34,211 nt of DNA, from the NCBI GenBank assembly GCA_023664865.1, contig JAMPEU010000027.1:1-34211 (forward strand), given 5' to 3'. The notes under the pieces were generated by a model that saw only the letters and a program-made list of their open reading frames with translations, searched no databases and was not told the DNA's origin. Origin of the DNA: Butyrivibrio sp. (GTDB lineage Bacteria > Bacillota > Clostridia > Lachnospirales > Lachnospiraceae). Each line of letters starts with the position of its first letter. Positions within the stretch are counted from its first letter, which is position 1. Positions 1 through 7,794 of the stretch are shown one piece after another. The position numbers and the translations under genes were made by a program.

Positions 1-215
1 TCGGCGCGCTTTACAACGCATTTCAATATGGCGCTCCGCCTCATGCGGGAATGGCGCCGGGAGTGGACCGTATGATAATGTTACTGCGTAATGAGGACAA
101 CATCAGGGAAGTTATAGCGTTTCCAATGAGCGGCACGGCGCAGGACTTCATGTGTGGCGCGCCTAATGATGTGACCGAGCAGCAGTTAAGGGAAGTGCAT
201 ATTAAGATAAGATAG
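1..215 (+). CDS. aspS: Aspartyl-tRNA synthetase, C-terminal end (partial)
   Basis: The window opens inside this gene; the frame runs from base 3 to the TAG at 213-215. The visible 70 residues match the class II motif 3 and C-terminus of bacterial-type Asp[17 protein letters not shown] (motif 3 arginine), then [10 protein letters not shown] and the closing [13 protein letters not shown]. The enzyme charges tRNA-Asp with aspartate in the cytoplasm. The stop is 13 bases before gatC, so it is very probably cotranscribed with gatCAB. That context suggests, but does not prove, a non-discriminating AspRS that also makes Asp-tRNA-Asn for GatCAB to amidate; the anticodon-binding domain that would decide this lies outside the window. 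Confidence 0.93.
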   Translation, partial: GALYNAFQYGAPPHAGMAPGVDRMIMLLRNEDNIREVIAFPMSGTAQDFMCGAPNDVTEQQLREVHIKIR

Positions 216-228
216 GGGGGATTTTTCA

Positions 229-522
229 ATGTCCAATATAATAAGCGACGAAACCATAGAATATGTCGGCATACTTGCCAAGTTGGAACTCTCAGAAGCT
301 GAGAAGGAACAGGCAAAAAGTGATATGGGCAGAATGTTAGACTATATCGATAAACTCGGTGAACTGGATACGGAAGGCGTAGAACCCATGTCGCATGTAT
401 TTCCTGTGCAGAATGTTTTCAGAGAGGACATGGTGACAAACGGTGACACAAGAAGTCAGCTTCTTTCAAATGCGCCGGAATCAAAAGACGGCATGTTTGC
501 AGTTCCGCGCACATTTGACTAG
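229..522 (+). CDS. gatC: Asp/Glu-tRNA amidotransferase subunit C
   Basis: A protein of 97 residues, the normal size for GatC. It begins with the family pattern [20 protein letters not shown] and has the [26 protein letters not shown] segment that threads around GatA and GatB (read here in parts of the frame), ending FAVPRTFD as in homologues. GatC stabilises the GatA-GatB interface of the cytoplasmic GatCAB complex, which turns Asp-tRNA-Asn or Glu-tRNA-Gln into the correct amide form. A GGGGGG ribosome-binding site sits at 215-220 before ATG 229. It lies 13 bases after aspS and 95 bases before gatA, in one operon. Confidence 0.95.
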   Translation: MSNIISDETIEYVGILAKLELSEAEKEQAKSDMGRMLDYIDKLGELDTEGVEPMSHVFPVQNVFREDMVTNGDTRSQLLSNAPESKDGMFAVPRTFD

Positions 523-533
523 CAGTTTTAGGA

Positions 534-558
534 GTAATTATCCGGTAGGTCTGCGCAT
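534..558 (+). repeat. 25-base dispersed repeat, copy 1
   Basis: The segment between gatC and gatA contains GTAATTA followed by four variable bases and GTAGGTCTGCGCAT. A second copy with the same spacing lies at 24111-24135, just upstream of the ABC exporter operon; 22 of 25 positions agree. The remaining gatC-gatA gap (559-605) has no other structure I can support. The function is unknown. Confidence 0.5.
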
Positions 559-617
559 CGAATAAGAGTTCGCAATCACCTGAATCAGCAATTTATAGAA
601 AGGAATAGGATTGATAG

Positions 618-2069
618 ATGAGTCTGCTTAATATGACTGCAACCGAGCTTGCAGCGGCAATCAAAGAAGGAAAGACAACGGCAATAGAGGCTGTAAAAGA
701 GAGCCTTGCCCGCATAGAAGAAAAAGACGCTCTGTATAACTGCTATGTGACTGTGGACAAGGAAGCGGCGCTTGCACAGGCGGAAATCGTGCAGAAAAAG
801 ATAGAGTCGGGAGAATTGGGCAGTCCGCTGGCGGGAGTGCCCGTGGCGATTAAGGATAATATGTGTACGGAAGGAATGTTGACGACATGCTCTTCCAAAA
901 TTCTCGGCAACTTTATTCCGACATATTCCGCCGAAGCGGTTCTCAATTTGAAAAAGGCGGGCGCCATAATTTTAGGTAAAACAAATATGGATGAGTTTGC
1001 GATGGGTTCCACAACCGAGACATCGGCATTTGGGGCGACTAAAAATCCGTGGAATACGGAGCATGTGCCGGGCGGTTCTTCGGGTGGCTCTGCGGCAGCG
1101 GTGGCGGCAGGAGAGTGCTTCTATGCGCTTGGCTCCGATACAGGCGGTTCCATCAGGCAGCCGGCGTCTTTCTGCGGAGTGGTGGGAATGAAACCGACTT
1201 ACGGAACAGTGTCGCGGTACGGACTTATTGCCTACGGTTCTTCACTGGACCAGATAGGACCGCTTACGAAGAATGTAGCGGACTGCGCGGCGGTTCTTGA
1301 GGCGATTACATCCCACGATACGAAGGATTCCACTTCCATTGAAAGACAGGATACAGATTTTACATCGGCGCTTATCGATGATGTGAAAGGTATACGCATC
1401 GGTATTCCCAATGATTATCTTGGTGAAGGTCTGGATATAGAAGTCAAAGACGCCATACTTAAAGCGGCGAAAGCATTGGAAGAAAAAGGCGCAATAGTGG
1501 AGCATTTTGATTTGAGTCTGGTTGACTATGCAATTCCGACTTATTATACGATAGCGGCTGCCGAGGCAAGCTCCAACCTTGAGCGCTTCGACGGAATCAA
1601 GTACGGATATAGGACCAAAGAGTATGCCGGACTCCACAATATGTATAAAAAATCCCGCTCGGAAGGTTTCGGGGAAGAGGTAAAGCGGCGCATAATGCTG
1701 GGTTCTTTCGTATTGAGTTCAGGATATTACGACGCATATTATTTGAAAGCATTGAAAGTAAAAGCGTTAATAAAAAAAGCATTCGATGAAGCGTTTGAAA
1801 AGTTTGACATAATACTTGGTCCCGCAGCTCCGACTACCGCGCCCAAACTCGGTTCAAGCCTTGCAGATCCTATTAAAATGTATCTAGGAGATATCTATAC
1901 GATTGCCGTGAACCTTGCCAGTCTGCCGGGCATATGCCTGCCGTGCGGTACAGATAAGAGCGGGCTTCCAATTGGCTTGCAGCTTATCGGCGACTGTTTT
2001 CAGGAGAAAAAACTTATTCGTACAGCTTACGCATATGAAAAAATCAGGGGTGCATTTCCGGTAGCGTAA
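618..2069 (+). CDS. gatA: Asp/Glu-tRNA amidotransferase subunit A (amidase)
   Basis: A full-length GatA of 483 residues. It is the amidase-signature subunit that releases ammonia from glutamine and passes it to GatB. The Ser-cisSer-Lys catalytic triad is intact and at canonical positions: Lys79 in VPVAIKDN, Ser154 in PGGSSGGS, and Ser178 in SDTGGSIRQPASFCG. The C-terminal NLASLPGICLPCG and GLPIGLQLIGD motifs are also present. The AAGGAATAGG at 600-609 is a plausible ribosome-binding site for ATG 618. It is the middle gene of the aspS-gatC-gatA-gatB cluster; the 109-base gap to gatB has no visible terminator, so cotranscription is likely. Confidence 0.97.
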   Translation: MSLLNMTATELAAAIKEGKTTAIEAVKESLARIEEKDALYNCYVTVDKEAALAQAEIVQKKIESGELGSPLAGVPVAIKDNMCTEGMLTTCSSKILGNFIPTYSAEAVLNLKKAGAIILGKTNMDEFAMGSTTETSAFGATKNPWNTEHVPGGSSGGSAAAVAAGECFYALGSDTGGSIRQPASFCGVVGMKPTYGTVSRYGLIAYGSSLDQIGPLTKNVADCAAVLEAITSHDTKDSTSIERQDTDFTSALIDDVKGIRIGIPNDYLGEGLDIEVKDAILKAAKALEEKGAIVEHFDLSLVDYAIPTYYTIAAAEASSNLERFDGIKYGYRTKEYAGLHNMYKKSRSEGFGEEVKRRIMLGSFVLSSGYYDAYYLKALKVKALIKKAFDEAFEKFDIILGPAAPTTAPKLGSSLADPIKMYLGDIYTIAVNLASLPGICLPCGTDKSGLPIGLQLIGDCFQEKKLIRTAYAYEKIRGAFPVA

Positions 2070-2178
2070 GCTGATGAAAAGGTTAGAAACTGATTTCCAG
2101 TGTTGGATGTATATGAAGAGGATGTGAATGAATTTCAGGTAACGGATGTGAAAATTGAGAAAGGAACATGGTTATTAT

Positions 2179-3612
2179 ATGGCGAAAGAATATGAAACAG
2201 TTATAGGTTTGGAAGTTCATGTGGAACTTGCCACAAAGACTAAGATTTTCTGCGGCTGCTCCACTGAGTTCGGCGGAGAGCCGAATACACATACATGCCC
2301 TGTATGTACGGGAATGCCCGGTTCGCTTCCTGTATTGAATAAGCAGGTGTTGGAATATGCGATTGCGGTCGGGCTTGCAACGAATTGCGATATCACAAGG
2401 TACGGAAAGTTTGACAGAAAGAACTATTTTTATCCCGATAATCCGCAGAATTATCAGATATCACAGCTTTATCTGCCGATTTGCCGAAATGGGGGAGTGG
2501 AAATAGAGACGCAAGACGGCGGAAAGAAAACCATCGGAATCCATGAAATCCATATGGAAGAAGACGCCGGCAAACTTATTCATGACGAGTGGGAAGACTG
2601 TTCCTTAGTGGATTATAACCGTTCAGGCATTCCGCTGATTGAGATAGTTTCAGAACCCGATATGCGAAGCGCGGAAGAGGTAATCGCATATCTGGAGAAA
2701 CTGCGCCTTATAATTCAGTATCTCGGAGCATCCGACTGCAAGCTTCAGGAAGGTTCAATGCGGGCTGACGTCAATCTGTCCGTGAGGGAAAAAGGAGCGC
2801 AGGAGTTCGGAACCAGAACCGAGATGAAAAACCTTAATTCCTTTAAGGCAATCGCAAGGGCTATCGAGGGAGAAAGAGAACGACAGATTGATTTGATAGA
2901 AGACGGCGAAGAGGTTATTCAGGAGACCAGAAGGTGGGACGATGCAAACGGTGAGTCCTATGCAATGCGCAGTAAGGAGGACGCGCAGGATTATCGTTAT
3001 TTTCCGGATCCTGACCTTACGCCGATTGTGGTGAGCGAGGAAATGCTTGCCGAGATAAAAAGCAGACAGCCTGAGTTCCGTACTGAGAAAATGGCACGGT
3101 ATAAGAAAGAGTATGACATTCCGGATTATGATATTGATATTATTACAGGCTCAAAGCATATGGCTGATTTATTCGAGGCGGCGACGGCAATATCAGGACA
3201 GCCTAAGAAGGTTTCCAACTGGCTGATGGGCGAGACTATGCGCCTGATGAAAGAAAAAGAGATTGAGACCGAGGACTTGTGTTTCTCGCCGGATAATCTT
3301 GCGAAGCTGATTGCGCTTGTAGATAGCAAGGTAATCAACAGTTCGGTAGCAAAAGAAGTCTTTGAGATTATGTTTGATAAAGATATCAACCCGGAGAAAT
3401 ATGTGGAAGAAAAAGGGTTAAAAACCGTCAATGACGAAGGCGCGCTCCGCAAGACGATAGAGACCGTTATTGCCGAAAATCCACAATCCGTAGAAGATTA
3501 CCATAACGGCAAAGAGAAAGCAATCGGTTATCTGGTGGGGCAGACGATGAAGGCGATGAAAGGAAAGGCTGATCCCGGCATGGTGAATCAGATTCTTAAG
3601 GAATTGTTGTAG
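2179..3612 (+). CDS. gatB: Asp/Glu-tRNA amidotransferase subunit B
   Basis: GatB binds the misacylated tRNA, phosphorylates the side-chain carboxylate with ATP and amidates it with ammonia from GatA. The protein is 477 residues from ATG 2179, matching the family length. Visible marks are GLEVHVEL near the N-terminus, the zinc-site cysteines in CGCSTEFGGEPNTHTCPVC, RKNYFYPDNPQNYQISQ, and DYNRSGIPLIEIVSEPD; the C-terminal third is the YqeY-like helical tRNA-binding tail. An in-frame TTG at 2155 would add eight residues but lies before the AAAGGAA ribosome-binding site at 2160-2166, so ATG 2179 is preferred. This is the last gene of the operon. Confidence 0.96.
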   Translation: MAKEYETVIGLEVHVELATKTKIFCGCSTEFGGEPNTHTCPVCTGMPGSLPVLNKQVLEYAIAVGLATNCDITRYGKFDRKNYFYPDNPQNYQISQLYLPICRNGGVEIETQDGGKKTIGIHEIHMEEDAGKLIHDEWEDCSLVDYNRSGIPLIEIVSEPDMRSAEEVIAYLEKLRLIIQYLGASDCKLQEGSMRADVNLSVREKGAQEFGTRTEMKNLNSFKAIARAIEGERERQIDLIEDGEEVIQETRRWDDANGESYAMRSKEDAQDYRYFPDPDLTPIVVSEEMLAEIKSRQPEFRTEKMARYKKEYDIPDYDIDIITGSKHMADLFEAATAISGQPKKVSNWLMGETMRLMKEKEIETEDLCFSPDNLAKLIALVDSKVINSSVAKEVFEIMFDKDINPEKYVEEKGLKTVNDEGALRKTIETVIAENPQSVEDYHNGKEKAIGYLVGQTMKAMKGKADPGMVNQILKELL

Positions 3613-3654
3613 AGCCTAAACTCATAACGGTGAATTGCTCGGCTATCCAATAAA

Positions 3655-3682
3655 AAGTCCCCCGACAAATGTCAGGGGACTT
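3655..3682. terminator. Intrinsic terminator between convergent genes
   Basis: An inverted repeat of AAGTCCCCCGACA and TGTCAGGGGACTT closes over a very short loop. It has A residues on the left (TAAAAAG), giving a T-run for minus-strand transcripts, so it best terminates the gene at 3697-4674; it can also end gatCAB transcripts although the plus-strand side has only a weak T-run. Confidence 0.85.
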
Positions 3683-3696
3683 AAGTCTGTTAAAAA

Positions 3697-4674
3697 TTAT
3701 TCGCTGTCGTTTTCTTTAATGACAGTCTTTGCCAGAGATTCAAAACCATTCGACGTGAAATCATCACTGGTGTATTTGGACTTATTACCGCCCAATACAG
3801 CGCGGTTTAAATTAACGTGAGCGCCTTTTTCAGCCAAATCCGTAATCTTTTCAAGAATATAGGCATCACTTATCACAGCTCCTGTCAAGTCGAGATAAGC
3901 GCCTTTGCCATTAAAATTTCCTTCATGTTCAATTCTTTTCGGATTTTCCTGCCACCACTGGGCATATGTATAGTCTTTAAGCTGGCTGTAAGCTTCAAGC
4001 TCCTTTGCGGGCATGATGGTTTCGACGAAATGATGGGCGTTAAAGATAAATGTAATCATACCGCTCTCGCCACTGTTAAATGGTATCTCGTAGACTCTCA
4101 GCATCACCAATCCATCGTCCGTTATCTTGCTCAGTATGGGCTTGAAACGGCTTTGCTCAAGCGGGTATTCCTGTCTGTTGTCCCAATCATTATCCTGCAT
4201 GATTATAAAGCGGGATTGACCGTCGCCCGTATCGTTCATGCCGCCCTGCAGTGCAAAGCGGAACACATAATCGGTACGCGGTTCAAGCTGTTTTTGACAC
4301 TTAATCTGAGACCATGTCCATAACCAGTCGCCAATTTCAAAAACCTGTACGCTTTCACCGTCAAAATCAGATATGAACAGTCTGCTGCCTGCGGATTCAC
4401 AATCCTCGTCTTCACAATCCATGTCTTCACAGTCCACATCGAATTTAAACTCTCCGGCGTTGAAATTAATAATATTATTCATTATATCACTCATTTTAAA
4501 ATCCTCCGTATTGTTATTGTTTGAGGACGGAGAATTTACGCCTTTGAGCAGCCTTATGCAGCAGTCAGAGACGTACTCCGCCCTGCCGTTTTTTACCAGT
4601 CCGCGCGCCCTTTTTGGGTACGTCAGACCGATTTCGTTATTAGAAATATCAGTAACAATAATGTTTTTTTCTAT
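3697..4674 (-). CDS. Uncharacterised protein with N-terminal YPKRARGLVKNGRA domain, probable AUA start
   Basis: I do not know its function. From AUA the protein has 325 residues. The first 45 contain IIVTDISNNEIGLTYPKRARGLVKNGRA, a short N-terminal domain I recognise as recurrent in uncharacterised Lachnospiraceae proteins. An Asn-rich linker follows, then a Cys/acidic stretch made of three DCED-type repeats, a central beta-rich region (FEIGDWLWTWSQIKCQ, YVFRFALQGG) and a C-terminal part resembling a pentapeptide-like or leucine-rich segment (AYLDLTGAVISDAYIL). No signal peptide or membrane segment is visible. No ATG, GTG or TTG lies between the strong AAAGGGGGAG site (about 4681-4690) and the conserved domain; ATA at 4674-4672 sits 8 bases downstream of it. 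The other in-frame choice is a TTG at 4785 with no ribosome-binding site, adding 37 unlikely residues. A consensus promoter lies at 4824-4852. Confidence 0.7.
   Translation of the reverse strand: MEKNIIVTDISNNEIGLTYPKRARGLVKNGRAEYVSDCCIRLLKGVNSPSSNNNNTEDFKMSDIMNNIINFNAGEFKFDVDCEDMDCEDEDCESAGSRLFISDFDGESVQVFEIGDWLWTWSQIKCQKQLEPRTDYVFRFALQGGMNDTGDGQSRFIIMQDNDWDNRQEYPLEQSRFKPILSKITDDGLVMLRVYEIPFNSGESGMITFIFNAHHFVETIMPAKELEAYSQLKDYTYAQWWQENPKRIEHEGNFNGKGAYLDLTGAVISDAYILEKITDLAEKGAHVNLNRAVLGGNKSKYTSDDFTSNGFESLAKTVIKENDSE
4396..4440 (-). repeat. Three tandem 15-base repeats inside the coding region
   Basis: On the plus strand three units begin TTCACAATCC, TTCACAATCC and TTCACAGTCC at 4396, 4411 and 4426. 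On the coding strand they give three copies of a DCED-type unit (VDCED, MDCED, EDCES), a Cys- and acid-rich run. The period is a multiple of three, so unit gain or loss would keep the frame. Confidence 0.8.
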
Positions 4675-4823
4675 GGGTTTCTCCCCCTTTGTTACTTTTA
4701 GAAGTAAGAATTTCAGAGATAAAAGCAGGAAATTTTCAACCGTCCCTCTGTTTGTTGTTATGGGTGTCGTCCCCGAACGCGGCAATTACTGCTCTTACGC
4801 AAATTGTTCTTTCTTCTGTGTGT

Positions 4824-4852
4824 ATTATAGCATATGTTTCTTTGTGGCGCAA
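4824..4852 (-). promoter_or_regulatory. Sigma-A-type promoter for the 3697-4674 gene
   Basis: On the minus strand TTGCGC (4852-4847) and TATAAT (4829-4824) are separated by 17 bases. The -10 box is a perfect consensus. It lies about 150 bases upstream of the proposed start, which leaves a long leader in which I see no further structure. Confidence 0.7.
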
Positions 4853-4875
4853 CTTTTTCCCAAATCCGGTCTTTA

Positions 4876-4904
4876 TTGACGTTATCATGTGTTTGTGATA
4901 TTTT
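4876..4904 (+). promoter_or_regulatory. Probable promoter of the split sulfatase-like gene
   Basis: TTGACG (4876-4881) and TATTTT (4899-4904) are 17 bases apart, 44 bases upstream of the GTG start. It is divergent from the minus-strand promoter at 4824-4852, so the two regions lie back to back. Confidence 0.5.
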
Positions 4905-4947
4905 AATATATGATTATTTTGAATGATAGCGGAGGCAGTGCATAAAA

Positions 4948-5514
4948 GTGGATAAAATAAAGAAAAAGGCGTCATATACATTTTGTGTTAATTTATTTCT
5001 GGCAGTTACGCTGCTTGTGTTCGGACCAATGGAAATTTTTATTTATAATTCTTCAGACTTTCAGTTCACTTTTTCTGATTTCTGGTATATTCTTGCTCTT
5101 TTTGCGCTTGGATATATTATCATTGCAACATTTTTCTTGTCATTATTGCCGGAAAAACTGTGTGAGATGTTTGCCATGTTCCTTTTTGCATTTACCGTAT
5201 GCTGCTACCTTCAGGCGATGTTTCTAAATGGCAAAATGCAGGTCATGGTCGGATATGAAATTGCATGGGGAACTTCGACCAAGCTTTTTAATCTTGCCAT
5301 TTGGCTGTGCATTTTTGGATTAATATTTGCTGCGAGGCATTATTTAAAAGAGAATTACAGAAAAACTGTGCAGTTTTTATCCCTTGCGCTTACAGCCGTT
5401 CAGCTTGTGGCGCTGATTTTCCTTTTGTTTACGACGGATGTTCTGACAGAAAAAAAGAATGGATATATATCTGACGAAAAGATGCTGGAGCTATCCGCGG
5501 GGGGGGCAACGTAA
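4948..5514 (+). CDS. Sulfatase/LTA-synthase-like protein, N-terminal membrane part (split by frameshift)
   Basis: This frame codes for 188 residues from GTG 4948, with GGAGG at 4931-4935. It contains about five hydrophobic segments (roughly residues 11-32, 45-68, 72-95, 110-128 and 141-162), the layout of the membrane domain that precedes the extracellular catalytic domain in LTA synthase and related membrane sulfatases. The frame ends at TAA 5512-5514, just after an 8-G tract. In the +1 frame the sequence continues without interruption as GNVIVFILDYFDG and the whole catalytic domain, so this is the first half of one gene of about 560 residues. Possible explanations are phase variation by tract length, a fixed mutation, or a sequencing error in the homopolymer. 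Confidence 0.75.
   Translation: MDKIKKKASYTFCVNLFLAVTLLVFGPMEIFIYNSSDFQFTFSDFWYILALFALGYIIIATFFLSLLPEKLCEMFAMFLFAFTVCCYLQAMFLNGKMQVMVGYEIAWGTSTKLFNLAIWLCIFGLIFAARHYLKENYRKTVQFLSLALTAVQLVALIFLLFTTDVLTEKKNGYISDEKMLELSAGGAT
5499..5506 (+). repeat. Poly-G tract at the frameshift
   Basis: Eight consecutive G bases lie inside the coding region. With 8 G the reading is S-A-G-G-A-T-stop; with 9 or 6 G it would be S-A-G-G-(G)-N-V-I-V-F-I-L-D, which joins the membrane and catalytic parts. A run of this length is a typical site of slipped-strand mispairing. Confidence 0.85.
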
Positions 5515-5549
5515 TAGTATTTATTCTGGATTATTTTGATGGCAGGACA

Positions 5550-6623
5550 ATGGATATGATTTTAGCCGAGGATGAAAATTTTCTGACGCCGCTTGACGGA
5601 TTTACGTATTATCCAAATGCAACCAGTGTGCATAGCAGGACTTATCCTTCTATAGCATATCTGCTAACCGGGAATATGTGTTATTTTGATCAAAAACCGC
5701 AGGAATATGTAAATATGGCATATAAAGACAGTAACTTTATTCCAACTTTATATGAAAACGGAATAGAAGTTGGATTATATACTTATTTATACCATATTGG
5801 AGACAGTGCAAAACCGCAATTATGTAATTATGTTTCCGAAAAGCATAAACTGGACTTCTCAGAAATCATAAAACTCAGTGTAAAAATGAATCTTTACAGG
5901 GATATGCCGTATCTTGTAAAAAGGCGTTTTGAGTATGATATTTCCGAGATTAATAACAGAGTCGTCGAAGGGCTTTATATTGAGGAAGCGGAAGAAGAAG
6001 GCTCGGCGGAGCCGTTTCGTATTTTTGATGATGAATGGTTTGCCGGGAGGCTTACAGAAAACGGACTTACGGCAAGTGAAGAAGACGGCTGCTTTCGTTT
6101 CTATCACCTTGCGTCTGCGCATGCTAATCTAAGTGATGCCATTCCACCTGCAATGAGAAGTTTTGAAATTGTGTATGAATATCTGGAACAGATGCGTAAA
6201 CTTGGTATTTATGATGACGCTATGGTTATTATTACGACCGATCACGGATATTCCGGCGGCGGAGACACACTGGATATGCCGCACCAGACCGCAGTGCCGA
6301 TATTGTTCGTGAAACCGTCTGGCGTATCAGGTAGTGAGATGCAGATTTCCGAGGCGCCTGTTTCCCATACAGAATTTATCCCGACGATACTGGATGGATT
6401 TTCTCTGGATTATGCGGATTATGGAATGGCGGTTTATGATATAGAAGAGATATCGAATAGAGACAGATTTTATTATTATTCTGCATTGTATACGGATGAA
6501 GAGGGTGAAGTAGAACTGCGCGAGTACAAGGTAAGCGGAGATGCGAGAATCCCGGATAGTTATCACTTTACAGGAAATAAATGGGATATTCGGTATTCTT
6601 ATAATATTGTGGCAAAGAAGTGA
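5550..6623 (+). CDS. Sulfatase/LTA-synthase-like protein, catalytic part (split by frameshift)
   Basis: Alkaline-phosphatase-superfamily (sulfatase-like) domain, 357 residues from the first in-frame ATG. The open frame itself starts at about 5505, and the upstream residues NVIVFILDYFDGRT carry the expected metal-binding Asp, so ATG 5550 is inside the true domain. Further marks are SVHSRTYPSIAYLLTGN, around the presumed catalytic Ser/Thr, and VIITTDHGYSGGGD with the metal-binding Asp-His. Such proteins usually face the outside and transfer or hydrolyse phospho- or sulfo-groups on cell-wall or lipid-linked polymers; the real substrate cannot be read from sequence. The domain is otherwise free of stops, which argues for a recent or reversible disruption. 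Confidence 0.78.
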   Translation: MDMILAEDENFLTPLDGFTYYPNATSVHSRTYPSIAYLLTGNMCYFDQKPQEYVNMAYKDSNFIPTLYENGIEVGLYTYLYHIGDSAKPQLCNYVSEKHKLDFSEIIKLSVKMNLYRDMPYLVKRRFEYDISEINNRVVEGLYIEEAEEEGSAEPFRIFDDEWFAGRLTENGLTASEEDGCFRFYHLASAHANLSDAIPPAMRSFEIVYEYLEQMRKLGIYDDAMVIITTDHGYSGGGDTLDMPHQTAVPILFVKPSGVSGSEMQISEAPVSHTEFIPTILDGFSLDYADYGMAVYDIEEISNRDRFYYYSALYTDEEGEVELREYKVSGDARIPDSYHFTGNKWDIRYSYNIVAKK

Positions 6624-6655
6624 TAGATATGCTTCTTTCATTATCAATCGGAATG

Positions 6656-6664
6656 TGATACAAT
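6656..6664 (+). promoter_or_regulatory. Extended -10 promoter upstream of the YhcH-family gene
   Basis: TGATACAAT (TG-N-TACAAT) lies 48 bases upstream of ATG 6713. The -35 position (TTTCAT, 6636-6641 region, 17-base spacing) is weak, as is common with extended -10 promoters. The same nonamer occurs before secA (13882-13890) and on the minus strand at 20018-20026. Confidence 0.55.
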
Positions 6665-6712
6665 ATAAGAGTCGTAAAAGAAAAACGATATTTTCAGAAA
6701 GGACGGATTACA

Positions 6713-7135
6713 ATGAAAGAATTAGACTCAAGAATAAGCGAAGCAATATCATATTTAAAGGAACAGGATTTGACGAACATGCCAGTAGGGAAATATCAGG
6801 TAAATGATAATTTTTACTACATGGTACAGGAATACACTACCAAAGCGGAAGCAGACTGCCGTCTCGAATCCCATAAAAATTACATAGACATACAGTGGAT
6901 TATAAGCGGTATGGAGAGAATCGACTGCGTGAGCGTAGGTGACTTATCCGTGAAAGAAGAGTACAATCCCGATAAGGACGTGGCTTTCTGGAATGAACCG
7001 TCTGACATGATGAAATGCGTGCTTACTGCTGGAAGCTATGTTGTATTGTACCCTAATGACGCGCACAAGCCATGTATTACAGTATCAACTCCCGAACAAG
7101 TCAGAAAGGTTGTTGCAAAAGTAAAGATGGTGTAG
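6713..7135 (+). CDS. YhcH/YjgK/YiaL family protein
   Basis: A protein of 140 residues, typical for this family of small double-stranded beta-helix (cupin-like) proteins. The family signature is clear: ESHKNYIDIQWIISGMERI in the middle and VVLYPNDAHKPCI near the C-terminus, which supply the conserved Glu/His metal ligands. Members are often linked to use of sialic acid or other sugars, possibly as sugar anomerases or isomerases, but no sugar gene is adjacent here, so the substrate is open. AGAAAGGA at 6696-6703 is the ribosome-binding site. It has its own extended -10 promoter and is probably monocistronic or cotranscribed with the next gene, 70 bases away. Confidence 0.88.
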   Translation: MKELDSRISEAISYLKEQDLTNMPVGKYQVNDNFYYMVQEYTTKAEADCRLESHKNYIDIQWIISGMERIDCVSVGDLSVKEEYNPDKDVAFWNEPSDMMKCVLTAGSYVVLYPNDAHKPCITVSTPEQVRKVVAKVKMV

Positions 7136-7205
7136 TATTATATTTTCATATCTAAAATTATTCGTTTAATCAGACGAGCCATAAGATGGGCTGACGGAGG
7201 GAAAA

Positions 7206-7712
7206 ATGGTAAGTGAAACATATGTAGAATGTCTTGTTGCAAAGAAATCATCTTTTTTTATACGTCTTTTGAAAACCGTGTTAATAACGCTTACAGTAGT
7301 ATTTTTTCTGCTGGCGATGGCTACTACGCTTTCCATTGTAGCGTTGATAATTGCCGTAGTGTTGGGCATAGGCGCATATTTTGCATATATGAACGCAGAT
7401 ATTGAGTATGAATATCTCTATCTGGATAAGGAAATCAGCGTTGACAGGGTAATGGCTAAGAGTCGTAGAAAAAGAATGGTTTCTTATGACGTAAATCGTA
7501 TGGAAATTCTTGCACCGATTAAGTCTTATCGTTTGGATTCATATAAAAACCGCACGATGAAAACGGTGGACTACAGTTCCGGAGTAGAGCAGCAGCCGGA
7601 TAAAAGATATATGATGGTCTACGAGGGCAACACGAAGATACTTTTAGAGCCAAGCATGGAAATGGTAAAGGCAATTCAGAATGTGGCGCCCCGCAAGGTA
7701 TTTACGGACTAA
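7206..7712 (+). CDS. Small membrane protein of unknown function (DUF6106-like)
   Basis: A protein of 168 residues with two adjacent hydrophobic segments at about 20-42 and 44-64, followed by a soluble beta-rich domain with YEYLYLDKEISVDRVMAKSRRKRM and a C-terminal KRYMMVYEGNTKILLEPS segment. The layout resembles PH-like or DUF6106-type proteins of Lachnospiraceae; the family name is from memory and is tentative. GGAGGG at 7197-7202 precedes ATG 7206. It stands directly upstream of guaB but a hairpin at 7723-7748 and a separate promoter at 7784-7811 divide the two. No function is proposed. Confidence 0.75.
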   Translation: MVSETYVECLVAKKSSFFIRLLKTVLITLTVVFFLLAMATTLSIVALIIAVVLGIGAYFAYMNADIEYEYLYLDKEISVDRVMAKSRRKRMVSYDVNRMEILAPIKSYRLDSYKNRTMKTVDYSSGVEQQPDKRYMMVYEGNTKILLEPSMEMVKAIQNVAPRKVFTD

Positions 7713-7722
7713 TGGAAAGTAT

Positions 7723-7754
7723 ACTGTCAGTGTTATATAGCTGGCAGTACTTTT
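7723..7754 (+). terminator. Probable weak intrinsic terminator upstream of guaB
   Basis: ACTGTCAG and CTGGCAGT pair (one G-U) around a 10-base loop, followed by ACTTTTATAT. The T-run is short, so termination may be partial. Confidence 0.5.
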
Positions 7755-7767
7755 ATATACAAATGTC

Positions 7768-7794
7768 GTAACTGTTCAGTAATTTTACAGTTAC
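7768..7794 (+). promoter_or_regulatory. Perfect inverted repeat overlapping the guaB -35 region
   Basis: GTAACTGT (7768-7775) and ACAGTTAC (7787-7794) form a perfect 8-base inverted repeat with an 11-base spacer. The right half overlaps TTTACA (7784-7789), the presumed -35 box. This is a good candidate operator for a dimeric regulator of guaB; the regulator is not identifiable here. Confidence 0.45.

Noticed and set aside
2155-2178. Longer GatB starting at TTG 2155
   Set aside because: The extra eight residues contain the ribosome-binding site for ATG 2179, and GatB homologues start at about that point.
4373-4879. Plus-strand open frame over the minus-strand gene
   Set aside because: It is antisense to a gene with a conserved domain, has no ribosome-binding site, and overlaps the promoter region.
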